A stretch of 64,000 nucleotides of DNA from contig CM062196.1 in the NCBI GenBank assembly GCA_031216445.1, positions 25,927,501 to 25,991,500 of the forward strand, read 5' to 3'. Source of the stretch: Lateolabrax maculatus (Eukaryota; Chordata; Actinopteri; Acropomatiformes; Lateolabracidae). Of the stretch, positions 9,499 through 20,800 are shown piece after piece. A program made the translations under genes and the position numbers. Numbering within the stretch: the stretch's first letter is position 1; every line of letters starts with the position of its first letter. The notes under the pieces were generated by a model, which did not search any database, was not told the origin of the DNA, and saw nothing but the letters and a program-made list of their open reading frames with translations.

Positions 9499-12400
9499 AT
9501 GAAGCTCTCAGTGGCGGTTCTTGCCGTTTTTGCATCGATAGCTGTCACCATTGACGCCACTATCTACTTCAAGGAACAGTTTCTGGACGGAGGTGCAGTA
9601 TAACTGTTCCATTCCTTGTCTTCTTGTCCGATGTATGAATGACTGTGTTGTGGCAGTAGCTGCCTTAACTGCCTTAAACAGTATCATATGGTAGTTTTTC
9701 TTCAATATCCTGCCTTTTAAAGAAAATGTTTCTTTAAAAATGACCGTTCTGTATTAATGTACCACATTATAATAGGCTAGGCCACGTTATGTGAGTTAAT
9801 GTTAGCTAAAATTAATAGCTGAAGTAGCGTAACAGTTAATACAGCAGTTAAGTGACTGTTGTAGATATTCTTTTAATGGAGGTTGTCTGAATTTTGTCAA
9901 GCAATATATACCAAAAAAAGTCGTGAGTTGACGTCTTCGTATGTGAGTCCAAATATTCTTTCACTTTTGATATTGCGTATTGAGGGCTTTCAGGTGAAGT
10001 CCAGCTCGGCTGCAGTGCTGGTTGAAGGTTTTTCTGTTAAAACTGCTGACTGACTGTCCTCACCAGTTAGAATAAAAGCAGAACTTCACATGAACATGTG
10101 AAAGAAAAGAAGAAGGGAAAAAAAGCCGTAGACCTGTGACCTGTGAAGATACCGTTTGTGTAATACACACTGTTAAAATGTACAGGAAAAACAGTGTTAG
10201 TGGTGAATCAGTTGTAAACAAAAAACTGCACCACTGATATGTTCTCAACATTTCTGCTTTTATTATGAAGTCCTCTTATCGCAAAAAGCAGTACAGCAAT
10301 TTGAAGTATCTGTCAGGAACAAGTAGTGTAACAGATGTATAATGCAGTTTGGTAATATTGTATCAACTAACAGGAAAGGTCAGTAACCAGTTGGGTTGGA
10401 TTGCTGTGTTTCAGATGGATGGAAGAGCCGTTGGGTCCAGTCCAAGCACAAGTCAGACTATGGCGAGTGGAAACTGAGTGCTGGAAAGTTCTATGGGGAT
10501 GCTGAGGCTGATAAAGGTCATTCTCATACAGTCTTTCATCGAGACTATTGATACCAATTGATTTTTGTTTGAAATGTTAATTTCCATATGTTAAATACGT
10601 GCTGATGGTGTCTTATCATTCAAATGTAGGTAAAACAGGTTTGTGTATATATGATCTGCTGTCAGTGAAGCCACTACAAAGACAAGGAACTGGCCTGTAC
10701 AGTATGTATACTGGGTGTATACAGTATATCCAAGACTAGAATAACCTGCCAGGGGGCCCCGGGGCAAAAAAAGTAACCACTCTTAATGCACTGGGCCCCA
10801 TTTTCTATGCTGTAATACTCCTCGGCCCCAGGTTTACTCTGTAGTAATTTGATTAAACACACATTAATTTAGGAATATTTAACATCAAAACGGCAACTAC
10901 ATTTTTGACCTTCAAAACACAATCTCAAGATTCCATGTCATCCCTGATCATGTCAGCTGATACAGTATTTTACTGACGTGTGTTCCTAAGCAAGTCTTCA
11001 ATTGAGTTTGCACAAGCCAGTCGATAAACAGAAATCCTGGAACTTTTGGGGCCCCTTGGATCCTGGGGCCTTGGGGCAGTTGCCAAATTTGCTCAGCCGG
11101 TAATCTAGCAACGAAATGTAATAAAAAAGAATTCAAGGGGAAACCTGGTCAAGAAGAAACTAATGCACAATCACAAAAAAAAAGCCACGAGCTTTGAGGC
11201 CTTGTTGCTAACAGCTGTTCACTTCTATTTTTTTCTTATCTGCACCTATATCAGGTGTCCAGACCAGCCAAGACGCCCGCTTTTACGCTCTGTCTGCCCG
11301 ATTTGAGCCTTTTAGCAACGAGGGAAAGCCCGTTGTCATCCAGTACACCGTCAAGCACGAGCAGAAGATTGACTGCGGAGGCGGCTACGTAAAGATCTTC
11401 CCCTCTGACCTCGACCAGAGTGACATGCACGGAGACTCGCAGTATTACATCATGTTTGGTGAGTCATGTTTGTCTCGTAGAAGCACCAAGGCCTGACCAC
11501 AGAACGCAACTGCTGCAGGAGAGAGCGCACTTGGAAGTGCACAAGTCATTTTTACATTCAGCTGTCTCAGATGTAGTCAGTACTGTTATTCTTCTGCAAT
11601 GTTAAATAAATTAAATAAAGGAAATAAATAACTTCACATGACCTGTGTCTCCAGGGCCTGACATCTGTGGATACAGCACAAAGAAGGTTCACGTGATCTT
11701 CAACTACAAGGGCCAGAACCACCTCATCAAGAAAGACATCAAATGCAAGGTAGCTACTGCATAAAGTTGTAGAAGCCTGTTGAATAATTTACATTTTCAT
11801 CTTTTGTGATCACAAATTTAAAGATTCTTTCTCACTTGCAATTGCCTCCATCCCCTATCTCCAGGATGACGAGCTGACCCACCTTTACACACTGATCCTG
11901 AACCCAGACCAGACATACGAGGTGAAGATCGACAATGAGAAGGTGGAGTCCGGCTCCCTGGAAGATGACTGGGACATGCTGCCCCAGAAGAAGATCAAGG
12001 ACCCAGAGGCCAAGAAGCCCAGCGACTGGGACGACAGAGCCAAGATCGAGGACCCCAACGACACCAAGCCTGAGGTAAGACATGAGCTCAGCTTCACATA
12101 TCGTCTGTAATTTCAGCTTAATTGTATTTACAGCGTGCTCTTGGGACTTTTGAAACTTTCCTACTATCCCACCGGTATTGTCAGACACTTGATGAGTACT
12201 AGTTCATGGATTTTGAAACAACTCCCTTGCAAAAAGAGGATGAAATATCAAGTAGCCTCAAAGGTCTTTATCATACCTTTGTCACTGTCAACACTGTTGA
12301 GAGGTTAAAATAATCCTGAGGATTGATATTTTGATCCTGGATGACAATATCTTAAATAACTGTGTGCTCTTATTTTGAAATAAAGGCAAAATGAATAAAT

Positions 12401-14907
12401 AGTTGAAACTATGTTTAGCATTCCTATGACTGGCTGAGTACTCATCATGTAATTGCAGTTGCATGAGCTAGGTGTGTTGGGCAGTTGATTTATGGGCGTA
12501 AGTCTCATTTAATGTGTGTTGTGCATTGTTACTGGTGTTACTTTGTCCTACATTGTGTTACGCAATGTTTCCACTGTTTTCACACGTTGGTCCAGCTAAG
12601 TGTCAATAGCAGCACTTCTGTAGAATTTGGTTTACGGAGGTGTTGCTCTGTCAACAGTTCCAGATGAATGTTAAACCAGCTTTGAAGAACCGAAAGATCC
12701 ACACTCAGTGAACCAGATTTTTGGAGAGAAAAATGCAGTTTATCACTTAAGTCTGCAAATTAAACATTCACAACACTCACAAGATATAAGATGACCAATA
12801 CAAGTTTCTGAGCTGACAGCCTCACCGGTCACATTATAATTGCTAATAGACACAAAACACATCTTAGGATCGGTTGTCAAACTGAGTTGCTGTCCAAGTT
12901 CTTATATTGGAGATCATTTGACTGTAGGATAGTTTGTATTCGGATCCTGGTTTTAAGTGTACTAATGCCAATAGTTTTTTTTTTTATCATGTATCCTATT
13001 TTGTCATGATTAGACTCTTTATTGTGAGAATATAACTGATAAATACACCAAGAGATCTTGATGGTTTCTCCATATCTTACATGTTCTCATCCAAACCTAA
13101 AGTAGTCTATTCGTGTCATATTCCTGTTTTATGATGTGAGGCATGTTATAACATTGTATGTTTACAATAAGGACTGAGGTGGTAACTCAAGTTCTGCTCT
13201 CTTCCAGGAATGGGACAAGCCAGAGACCATCCCTGACCCCGATGCCAAGAAGCCTGACGACTGGGACGAGGACATGGACGGAGAATGGGAACCCCCAATG
13301 ATCACCAACCCAGAGTATAAGGTACAGCTTTTCTAGACAAAATGACTGATCGGGGGAAGAGGGGTAATATTCTGAAGGCATTACTTCTATCGTTGAATTT
13401 GACTAATAACCAGTACCATCACTAGTCCTAACCCCTCCCATGTTGTCTTTGCAGGGTGAGTGGAAACCCAAGCAGATTGACAACCCTGACTACAAGGGAG
13501 CCTGGGTCCACCCGGAGATTGACAACCCAGAGTACACTCATGACACCACCATGTACAAGTTTGATAAATTTGGAGTGCTGGGCCTGGATCTGTGGCAGGT
13601 AAGGATTACTACTCACTTACAGGGGCATGAGTATACGTGCAGACCTGTTTTGTGCTGTATGGTAAAAATCTATGATAGAGTTGAGTTAAAACAAGATAAT
13701 GAGAGTAATCATTTATCTGGATTCTTTGAGTAAATAATGTAAATATGTTTGGTGTCTTTGTTCAGGTCAAATCTGGCACCATCTTCGACAACTTCCTGAT
13801 CACTGATGATGTCAAAGAAGCAGAGGAGTTTGGGAAGGAAACCTGGGGAGCTACTAAGGTAAGACTGTACTTAAATACTATGTGTAGAGCCTATTATACA
13901 CTGTACTGTGTATTGTTGACTAAACAAAACAAAACAATATTTTTGTTACCAACTCAACCATAGATTTTTGTTTAATTAATCATCTTATGTGTTTAGTTTT
14001 TTTAATGCGAAAAATAATGAGAAATACAGTCAGAAATTCTGGTCCTGCTGTCCACACGCTGAAGACTTGACTTAAGCAAGACTTGAGCAGAGAATGTAAT
14101 CCGTGTAGCTCAATTGTGTTTCCACAGTACCACCCTTTGTTTTTGGCCCCTTACTACTTGTTACATAAATTTCAGTCTAATATTGCCCAGATAAACCCAC
14201 CGATACTTTACCTGGTTAGTACTTTGGTCATTACACGGTATTACTCTTTACTTCTTTATTATCAAACTATGACCCCACTATTACCATATTATTACCCTGC
14301 TGTAATGTAAAGGGCTGTCATATCTTTTTTGGAAGATAAACTTTGGTCTTTAAATCAAAATCAAAAATCTATTGCTGCCAAAATGGCTTCAATTTGGACA
14401 TTAACCTGCCACAATTTAACTCCCAAGAACGTGTGTTCAAACGTAGTGTTCTTGGCATGAGAAAGATATGGATCCATGTAGCGACTAAGTATACATTTTT
14501 TATTGAATCCAAAATAAGTTAGAATTGTCATCTGCAGTGGAAGCATAACAGCAGCATCCTACAGTGTGAAGTGAATCAAGTGTCACAACATCAATTAGTA
14601 CGCAGCACTGTCCAGTTATACATCACACTCCTTAAAAACATTAAAACAACTTATCCTCTACGCCCACCAGGGACCAGAGAAGAAGATGAAGGAGGAACAA
14701 GAGGACATGGAGAGGAAACTGAGGGAGGAGGAGGAGAAGAGCAAGAAGAAGGACACTGAAGGTGAGGAAGAGGAGGAGGAGGAGGAGGAGGAAGATGGCG
14801 AGGAGGATGAGGAGGCAGAGGAAGAGGGCGAGCACGACGAGGAGACGGACGAGGACGCCGGGACAGAAGAGGAGGACGGTGATGTCAAACCAAAGGACGA
14901 GTTGTAG
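9499..14907 (+). CDS. calr: calreticulin
   Basis: This is the ER-lumen Ca2+-binding lectin chaperone for monoglucosylated glycoproteins. There are nine coding exons: 9499-9592, 10415-10516, 11255-11458, 11655-11749, 11865-12074, 13208-13321, 13455-13598, 13766-13858, 14671-14907. Spliced they give 430 aa (human 417), all with GT-AG borders and continuous frame. Residues 1-20 are a signal peptide (MKLSVAVLAVF...IDA); the mature protein starts TIYFKEQF. The globular domain has Cys106 and Cys138, which form the family disulfide, and Tyr110/Lys112/Tyr129/Asp136 at glycan-binding positions. Exons 5-7 encode the P domain, with repeats of the DPxAKKPxDWD type and of the GEWKPKQIDNPDYKG type. Exon 9 encodes the acidic Ca2+-binding tail and KDEL. 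The start is the first ATG, followed by the signal peptide. A calr paralogue (calr3) is possible but less likely given the rad23a neighbour. Confidence 0.97.
10749..11085. repeat. Probable short DNA repeat in calr intron 2
   Basis: The segment opens with 'ccagggggccccggggc' and closes with 'ggggccccttggatcctggggcc', GC-rich ends that are partly inverted copies, around an AT-rich core. This layout resembles fish MITE-like repeats. Borders and family are uncertain. The rest of intron 2 and the other calr introns show nothing distinct. Confidence 0.35.
12075..13207. other. calr intron 5, no internal feature
   Basis: This 1.1-kb intron lies between P-domain exons and begins GTAAGA. No repeat family or RNA gene is recognised in it. 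Confidence 0.6.
13859..14670. other. calr intron 8, no internal feature
   Basis: An 812-bp intron before the acidic-tail exon. It begins GTAAGA and ends CCCACCAG. Nothing else recognised. Confidence 0.6.
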
Positions 14908-15760
14908 AGGAAGGGACCCGGTTGTGGGACTGCTGTGTGCTTCTCTCTGCAGGTTCAAGCTAATGACGGGAAATCAGAGAAAGCCCTGTGGACTCTGGCC
15001 TTTCATACAGCAGCCTTTTATTCAGGTGTAGGGGCGGGGGAGGGTGGAAGGTGGGGTCAGGTCAGATTTCTTTTTTATTGATTCCCTTGTTGCTTTATTT
15101 TTTTATTTTTTGCCTTCAAATTAGACGAGGGAGAGGGGTTTACATGTTGTGTTTCCTTCTGTTTGTGTGTCCGCTTTGGTTGAGAATTTTTTCTCATTTA
15201 ACTTGATTTACTGAACGTGGTTGGCCCCATGGTGTGTGTGTTTATCCTGCAGTTACTCACGGAGCCAGTTCCTTTTTTTTTAGGATTGCTTTTGTTGGGA
15301 TGTCCAGTAAATTGAGGGTCTGTGTTGTGTGGTTCATGCACTTTTATTTCTCCTGTGTGATGTGGTACTGTTTGTTTTTTCAATCGACCCCCTTCATAAT
15401 TTATTCAATCATTACATTAATTCCCTGAAAACAACATGTCAGCTCCCAAAGCTCTGATTGTGGACACGAGTCCTTACTCCAACTCTGTGTGTGTGTGTGT
15501 GTGTGCGCGTGTGTGCGTGCGACTGTGTTAAGACAAACTGTGATTTTTACAATCCTCATTGTTGTCATTGTTCTGAGTGAGTGACTGTCCCTTGGGTGCA
15601 CACTGTTTTTGAGTTTCAGTGAATAAATTGAAGCTTCTCTCAACACGCTGGCACCTGTTTTCAGTGGTAGTGGTGGATGTGTGAATGTTGTCAGTCTTAT
15701 GTCAGTGTGGTGTGAAAGAGATCTTTATTGGGTGATAAAGAAATAAACATATGGTATCCA
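14908..15760 (+). other. calr: calr 3' UTR with two poly(A) signals
   Basis: After the TAG stop the sequence is T-rich and noncoding. Canonical AATAAA hexamers lie at 15622-15627 and 15742-15747, placing the transcript end near 15.65 or 15.77 kb. A GT repeat with a few GC steps occurs at 15485-15506. Which signal is used cannot be told from sequence. Confidence 0.7.
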
Positions 15761-16599
15761 CCTTCTTTTTCCCAGGTACGGGTGTTTTAAAATGTTAACT
15801 ATCTGTACCAGTGTGATACCTGAGTTTTGGGACAGATAACCAAACTTTTTCAAAAGCTTATTTTGGGGTAAACAAGTTTTAACCCTTGAACGTGTATATT
15901 TCTTGACCTCTGGAACTGTTTGTCAAAAATAATCTTGACTCAATGTCCACTTACTAGCTTTTTCTGAGCAAATCAGCAAATTCAGTTTGTTAGTTAAAAA
16001 AACTTCTGAAAGAGATCAGGAGGTGTCTGATCCAAGTAAGAATAAGAATCGGGCCAAGCATTTGATCTAAACTTTCTAATACTTGATTTTTCTGACACAT
16101 TTTGGTCAGTTCTCAAAAAGTATTGAGGTTTCTAATTTGAAGAATAAAGTAAATCCTCAAGCCTGTATTTGTCTTCCTGGTTGTTGCGGTTGTGTCAGTA
16201 TCACAACCAGGGAATGACAAGGCCCTGCCAGTCATATTGGTATGAAAATTAGTCAGTTCTGTCTAGATGAGAAAATGGTGACCTGTGTTTGAGTTCACTC
16301 ATTCATGATGCGGACACAGAAAGAAGAAGCCTTTAGGCCCTGTTCAGTCTTTCCTCCAGTGCCTCTGGTATGGTTGGCTTTGCCACTTAACACGTGTGTA
16401 TGATGCCACCATAATCCAAGGCAAGTCATTAAAAAGCCCAGTTAAGTTTTTAACCAAATGATCTGCCTCAATGTAAATGTGTCAGAGCCAACATGAGCCT
16501 GTGCTGTCATAAACTTACAATAACATAAAACAGGTGATATATTCACAATTTCAACACTTACACTCAGCACCTCCGTTCACTACTATTCCTTTAGTTATA
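15761..16599. other. Intergenic, no feature recognised
   Basis: Sequence between calr and rad23a with no coding signal. Confidence 0.5.
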
Positions 16600-16963
16600 T
16601 ACAGTCATGGTATGGTATGGTATGATTAAGGCAGGATAAGTAAATAATAAGACATTGAATAAGTGAATTTGATTCTTAAAGGGGGACTCCACTGATTTTA
16701 CATCATGGCCTGTAAAAATAGCTGTATTATATATTCTATGGGACTGGAGCAGTTTTGTCAAATCCGACAAAAATAATCCTGATGACATAGTGATGTCATC
16801 TGATTAAAGGGTGCTATTGGTTGCATTATGGGAAATGTAGAAACCTGTGTTTTGTTTGTTTATTTAGATGTGTCATATAATTTGCTTATTGGGTCATCTG
16901 CACATTTGTTCATATTGTAAAATCAATAAAATTATGAATAATTAAAAAAAAAAAAAAAAAAAA
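16600..16963 (+). repeat. Probable retroposed segment ending in an A20 tract
   Basis: An AATAAA hexamer at 16925-16930 is followed about 14 bases later by a run of 20 A (16944-16963), the arrangement left by reverse transcription of a polyadenylated RNA. The upstream part contains 'gggggactccactgattttacatcatgg', which looks like a dispersed fish repeat. The left border and flanking duplications could not be defined. Confidence 0.4.
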
Positions 16964-17569
16964 GAATCTTGTGTTTTTGGAAATGAGCCATAATGAAAGG
17001 GACTACAAGTCAGGTTATCCCTGACTACTGACACCTCTTCTTCAAAAATGTGTCTCTTGTGAGTCACCCAACTTTGTGAAAGTCTAATACTTAATCACTG
17101 GACTACCCCTGTAATGGACAAAGGCTTGTGGTCCCTTAAAATGTTGTGTACTTGTGACCCCCTCGTCATAAGTTGAATATATATGTCTACAGGTAGAGGT
17201 AGTGACCAAATGAGTGAGTGTTACCTCTCAGATAATTGTTTTCAATAAGTATCCAATAGGGGTACATTTTTGCTAGAAGATTTTTTTTTCTGCTAGATTT
17301 TCTGATTCCATTTATTACCTCATAATAACGTTCATATTTACCCTCTGGCAAACCACTGCCCTTGGCTAGGTGTGGCTTTTGAAGATTTGAGCTCCTTAAA
17401 TGTTACACTTGAAAGGACTGTCCTCAGCTTGCACATAAGGTAGATGTAGGCATTACATTCATTAGTTAGAAATGTGTGTACACAGTATTGTGAGGAACTG
17501 TGCATTGAACTTTTTTTCAAGATTGACCCTTAGCTATTAAGAATGCATTGTTTGTGCCGTCACATACAC
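16964..17569. other. Intergenic, no feature recognised
   Basis: AT-rich, no gene or named repeat seen before the GC-rich rad23a promoter. Confidence 0.5.
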
Positions 17570-17874
17570 TGCGTTGGACGGACATGGTCAGGGTCAGGTG
17601 AAGACACGATGACGCCGTTTCATCGGCTAATTTATCAGCTGTTGGGGTTTTTCCGACAGCACGTGAAGGCGGCAGCGTGTCGTGCCCGGCGTCCCGCAGC
17701 AGATGGCGCCCGTGCCCGGCCTGCCCCGCCACACCGAGACAGCTGAGTCACACATACAGTTAGAGCCAGATAAATACAAACTGTGCGAGAAAAAAAAAGA
17801 GCGGCTACAGTCAAGAAATTGCCTCGATTACACAGTTTTCTGAGCCCTGCTGCGTCTTGACACCGCGTCGAAAG
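17570..17874 (+). promoter_or_regulatory. rad23a: rad23a CpG-rich promoter and 5' UTR
   Basis: A local CpG-rich block in AT-rich surroundings lies immediately upstream of the rad23a ATG. It includes an E-box CACGTG (17661-17666), 'cagatggcgcccg' and a perfect AP-1 type TGAGTCA at 17744-17750. No TATA box is evident, as usual for housekeeping genes. The start site is inferred only. Confidence 0.6.
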
Positions 17875-20800
17875 ATGCTGACGATAACACTGAAAACCCT
17901 CCAACAGCAGACGTTCAAAATAGAAATAGACCCGGAATTAACGGTGAGTAGAAGTTAACGGGGCTGAAGTAAACACGGTCAGGCCGGGAGGGCTGGCATG
18001 GCCACTGTAGCATACGGGAATGTTAGCTAATGTGAGGGCACGGCCGCGGGAAAGGCTGCTCAACTCGTGAGAGGACGTGAGCTCGGTATTTGGCTTGTTT
18101 GAAACTGTGTCGTTTGTCAGGGTGAGAAATGTGCGGCCAGACAAGTTAGTAATTGTGCAGGAGCTCACAGTACCGGAGTTCATGCGAGGTAAGGTAAGTT
18201 AGCTGGAGTTCGCTCGTGCAAGACCGGAACTGAGGAGGTGTCCCTTCAAGGTAAAAGTGTAATTGAATTACGGGCATTTCAAAGTACACCTTGTATTCAG
18301 TGAAAAGAACATGGTAGACAACGTTATGTTTTAATGCACTAAGTAATACAGTAAAATGTATAGTCTGTATTCCACTGGCTGTTTTGCCTTGGTTTCTTAG
18401 TATTACTCAGGGTTGGAGGGGTTTATACCGGAAATGTTGTTAGTGCCTCATTCAGCTTGATAGTGTTTGACTTGTTTCAGTGTCTCACCATGAATGACGA
18501 TGCAATATTTTTAACCTCATGTCTGTTAATAGAGTAACGGGTGGACTGATGAGTACATCTTTGTTAGAGTTAAGAACAAAACCTCAGGGAGGTTTCTGAT
18601 CATATAGTAAGTAGCGTGGAGTAGTTTATATCAGGGGTATTGAAGTAATAATGTGAGTGTGTGTGAAGTGTTACCACGTGAATCATAGTGAACATATTGG
18701 CGCTACACACCACAGTAAGCAGCTGCAAACAGCTGGAATTAAAAAAATCTCTCAGTCTCTGCAGAACACAGATGGTAGGAAGGCTGCATATGGCATTTAT
18801 TGCATTTACCCAGATAAGTTATATGAATGTGAATGGCGAGTTAAGTCATGAATAGATGGAGCAACATAATCTCTCCATTTACAGAATATCATAATAATAG
18901 AATGAATAATATCTTTTTTTGTTCTTTAACAGCTTTAGTGTATATATATATATATACATACATACATACATACTGATAGTTCGAGTTACAGTCTAGACAG
19001 ACACCATGGTAAACAAACTACCAGATCTGGGTTAATAGAGGTTTTGGTCACAACCAACAGGAGAACACCAACCTTTGAACAGTAACACATTCCCATATGA
19101 TGGTATGACATATCCTGCAACAACCGTCAGGCCTCTGACCCTCTGTCATTTCTAATGACACATTGTAACATTTGGAGTTGTTTTGGTTTCAAGAACTCTC
19201 CCAGTTATATCAGTGTTTTACCTGTCTCTCAGGTGGTAGCCCTGAAGGAGAAAATAGAGGAGGACAGAGGAAAAGATGAGTTTCCTTCTGCGGGACAAAA
19301 ACTAATCTATGCAGGTGAGTCAGAGAATCATTTTGACAGAGTTACAGAGAAGAAAAAAACACATTGAAATATCATGTTCAGGTATACCAGTAATTGCACC
19401 ACTTACATCTGCAAAAATAATAGTCCGTAAATAAAATGTTGAGTTCAGACAAAAAAAGTGCTTAAAAAGTCACAGTTCTAGAAATGTCTGTGTACGATAA
19501 TAACTTATCCACTGTGTACGTCTGATATGTCCTTACCTTTACAGGTATGTTTGGTTCTTTTCCATATTTTCCCATATTGTGGACTAGCCTCATATTCAAA
19601 AAATTGTGTCAGAAATCTTTTCTCATTTGCTGTTTCTGCTTGAATGTCACAGGCAAAATCTTAAATGATGACACCCCGCTGAAAGAGTACAAAATCGATG
19701 AGAAAAACTTTGTGGTGGTCATGGTTACAAAGGTTAGTGTCTCTTCCGATTTTCATACTCACCATTCTGCTGCTCTGAACAGAAATACTGTTGCTGTTAC
19801 CTTTTGTCAATGGTACTCAACACTTCCTCCATAGATGTTTCACATTAAAAGCCTTCCAGCAGCTCAGCCTAGTGTGCTTTTCAGGAATTTCAGTGGTTCT
19901 ATGACAATAGCAACTTCAAGGCTTCAGTTCATTTAAGTTAACAAATAAATGCAGACAAAAACTAAACCAAAATACTTCAGAGATGGAGGTTACCGCTCAT
20001 TGTCTATATTTTGTCTCAGCAAGAGTCATGCTGTTATCTGAGGAACCACTCTCATGTGTCCATATCTCTACTCTCCTCTCCTGGCAGAATGACAACCTGT
20101 GACCGTGACAATATGACATGACTGTTGTTGTACTAATGGAATTAGTGCAGGAAATCCATTATATCCACATGAGACATTATAATAAAAGTAATTTCAGCCC
20201 CTTCAGTGTTTTTTGCCCAGCCTTTATTTGAATACCAGCTTTTATTTGAGTTATGATAGTACTGATATCGAAATAAAACAGGGGAAATTATAAACTTAAC
20301 AGCCTGGTCTAGTTGAGTAAAATGAATAATGCAGTGCTGCTAGCTGTTTGGTCATCATATCATCCACACTACTAATGACCAATTCTTAAACGTCTTTTTA
20401 GCCTAAACCAGCCCCTCCTCCACAAGCAGCACCTCAGCCAACTCCCCAACCAGCTGCAGTTCCAGCTCCAGCTCCAGCTCCAGCTCCAGCACCACCTTCA
20501 GCCTCAAGCCCTGCACCGGCCCCTGGCCCAACACAAGTGCCCTCCACACCGACAAATACAGTGTCCGCAACCACACCTGCCCCACAGTCAGTGCTTCCCT
20601 CTGAATCCCTGCCCCCAGTCCCAGAAAACACCCCGCCGGCTTCTATTAAAGCAACAGCAGCTCCGGACTTGAACACAGCTCCAGCCTCGGTTCCAGCTGC
20701 TACTCCAGCGTCCGCCCCAGCTCCTGAAGCTGTTCACACAACCCCAGCCTCTTCCCCTGAAGACAGCCCTACCCCTGCCGCTCAGCCAGAAGACAAGCCA

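Noticed and set aside
11832..12188. 118-codon open frame on the minus strand
   Set aside because: Antisense shadow of calr exon 5 (P-domain), whose repetitive codons keep the opposite strand open.
14641..14958. 105-codon Leu/Ser-rich minus-strand frame
   Set aside because: Reverse complement of the Glu/Asp-rich acidic tail of calreticulin.
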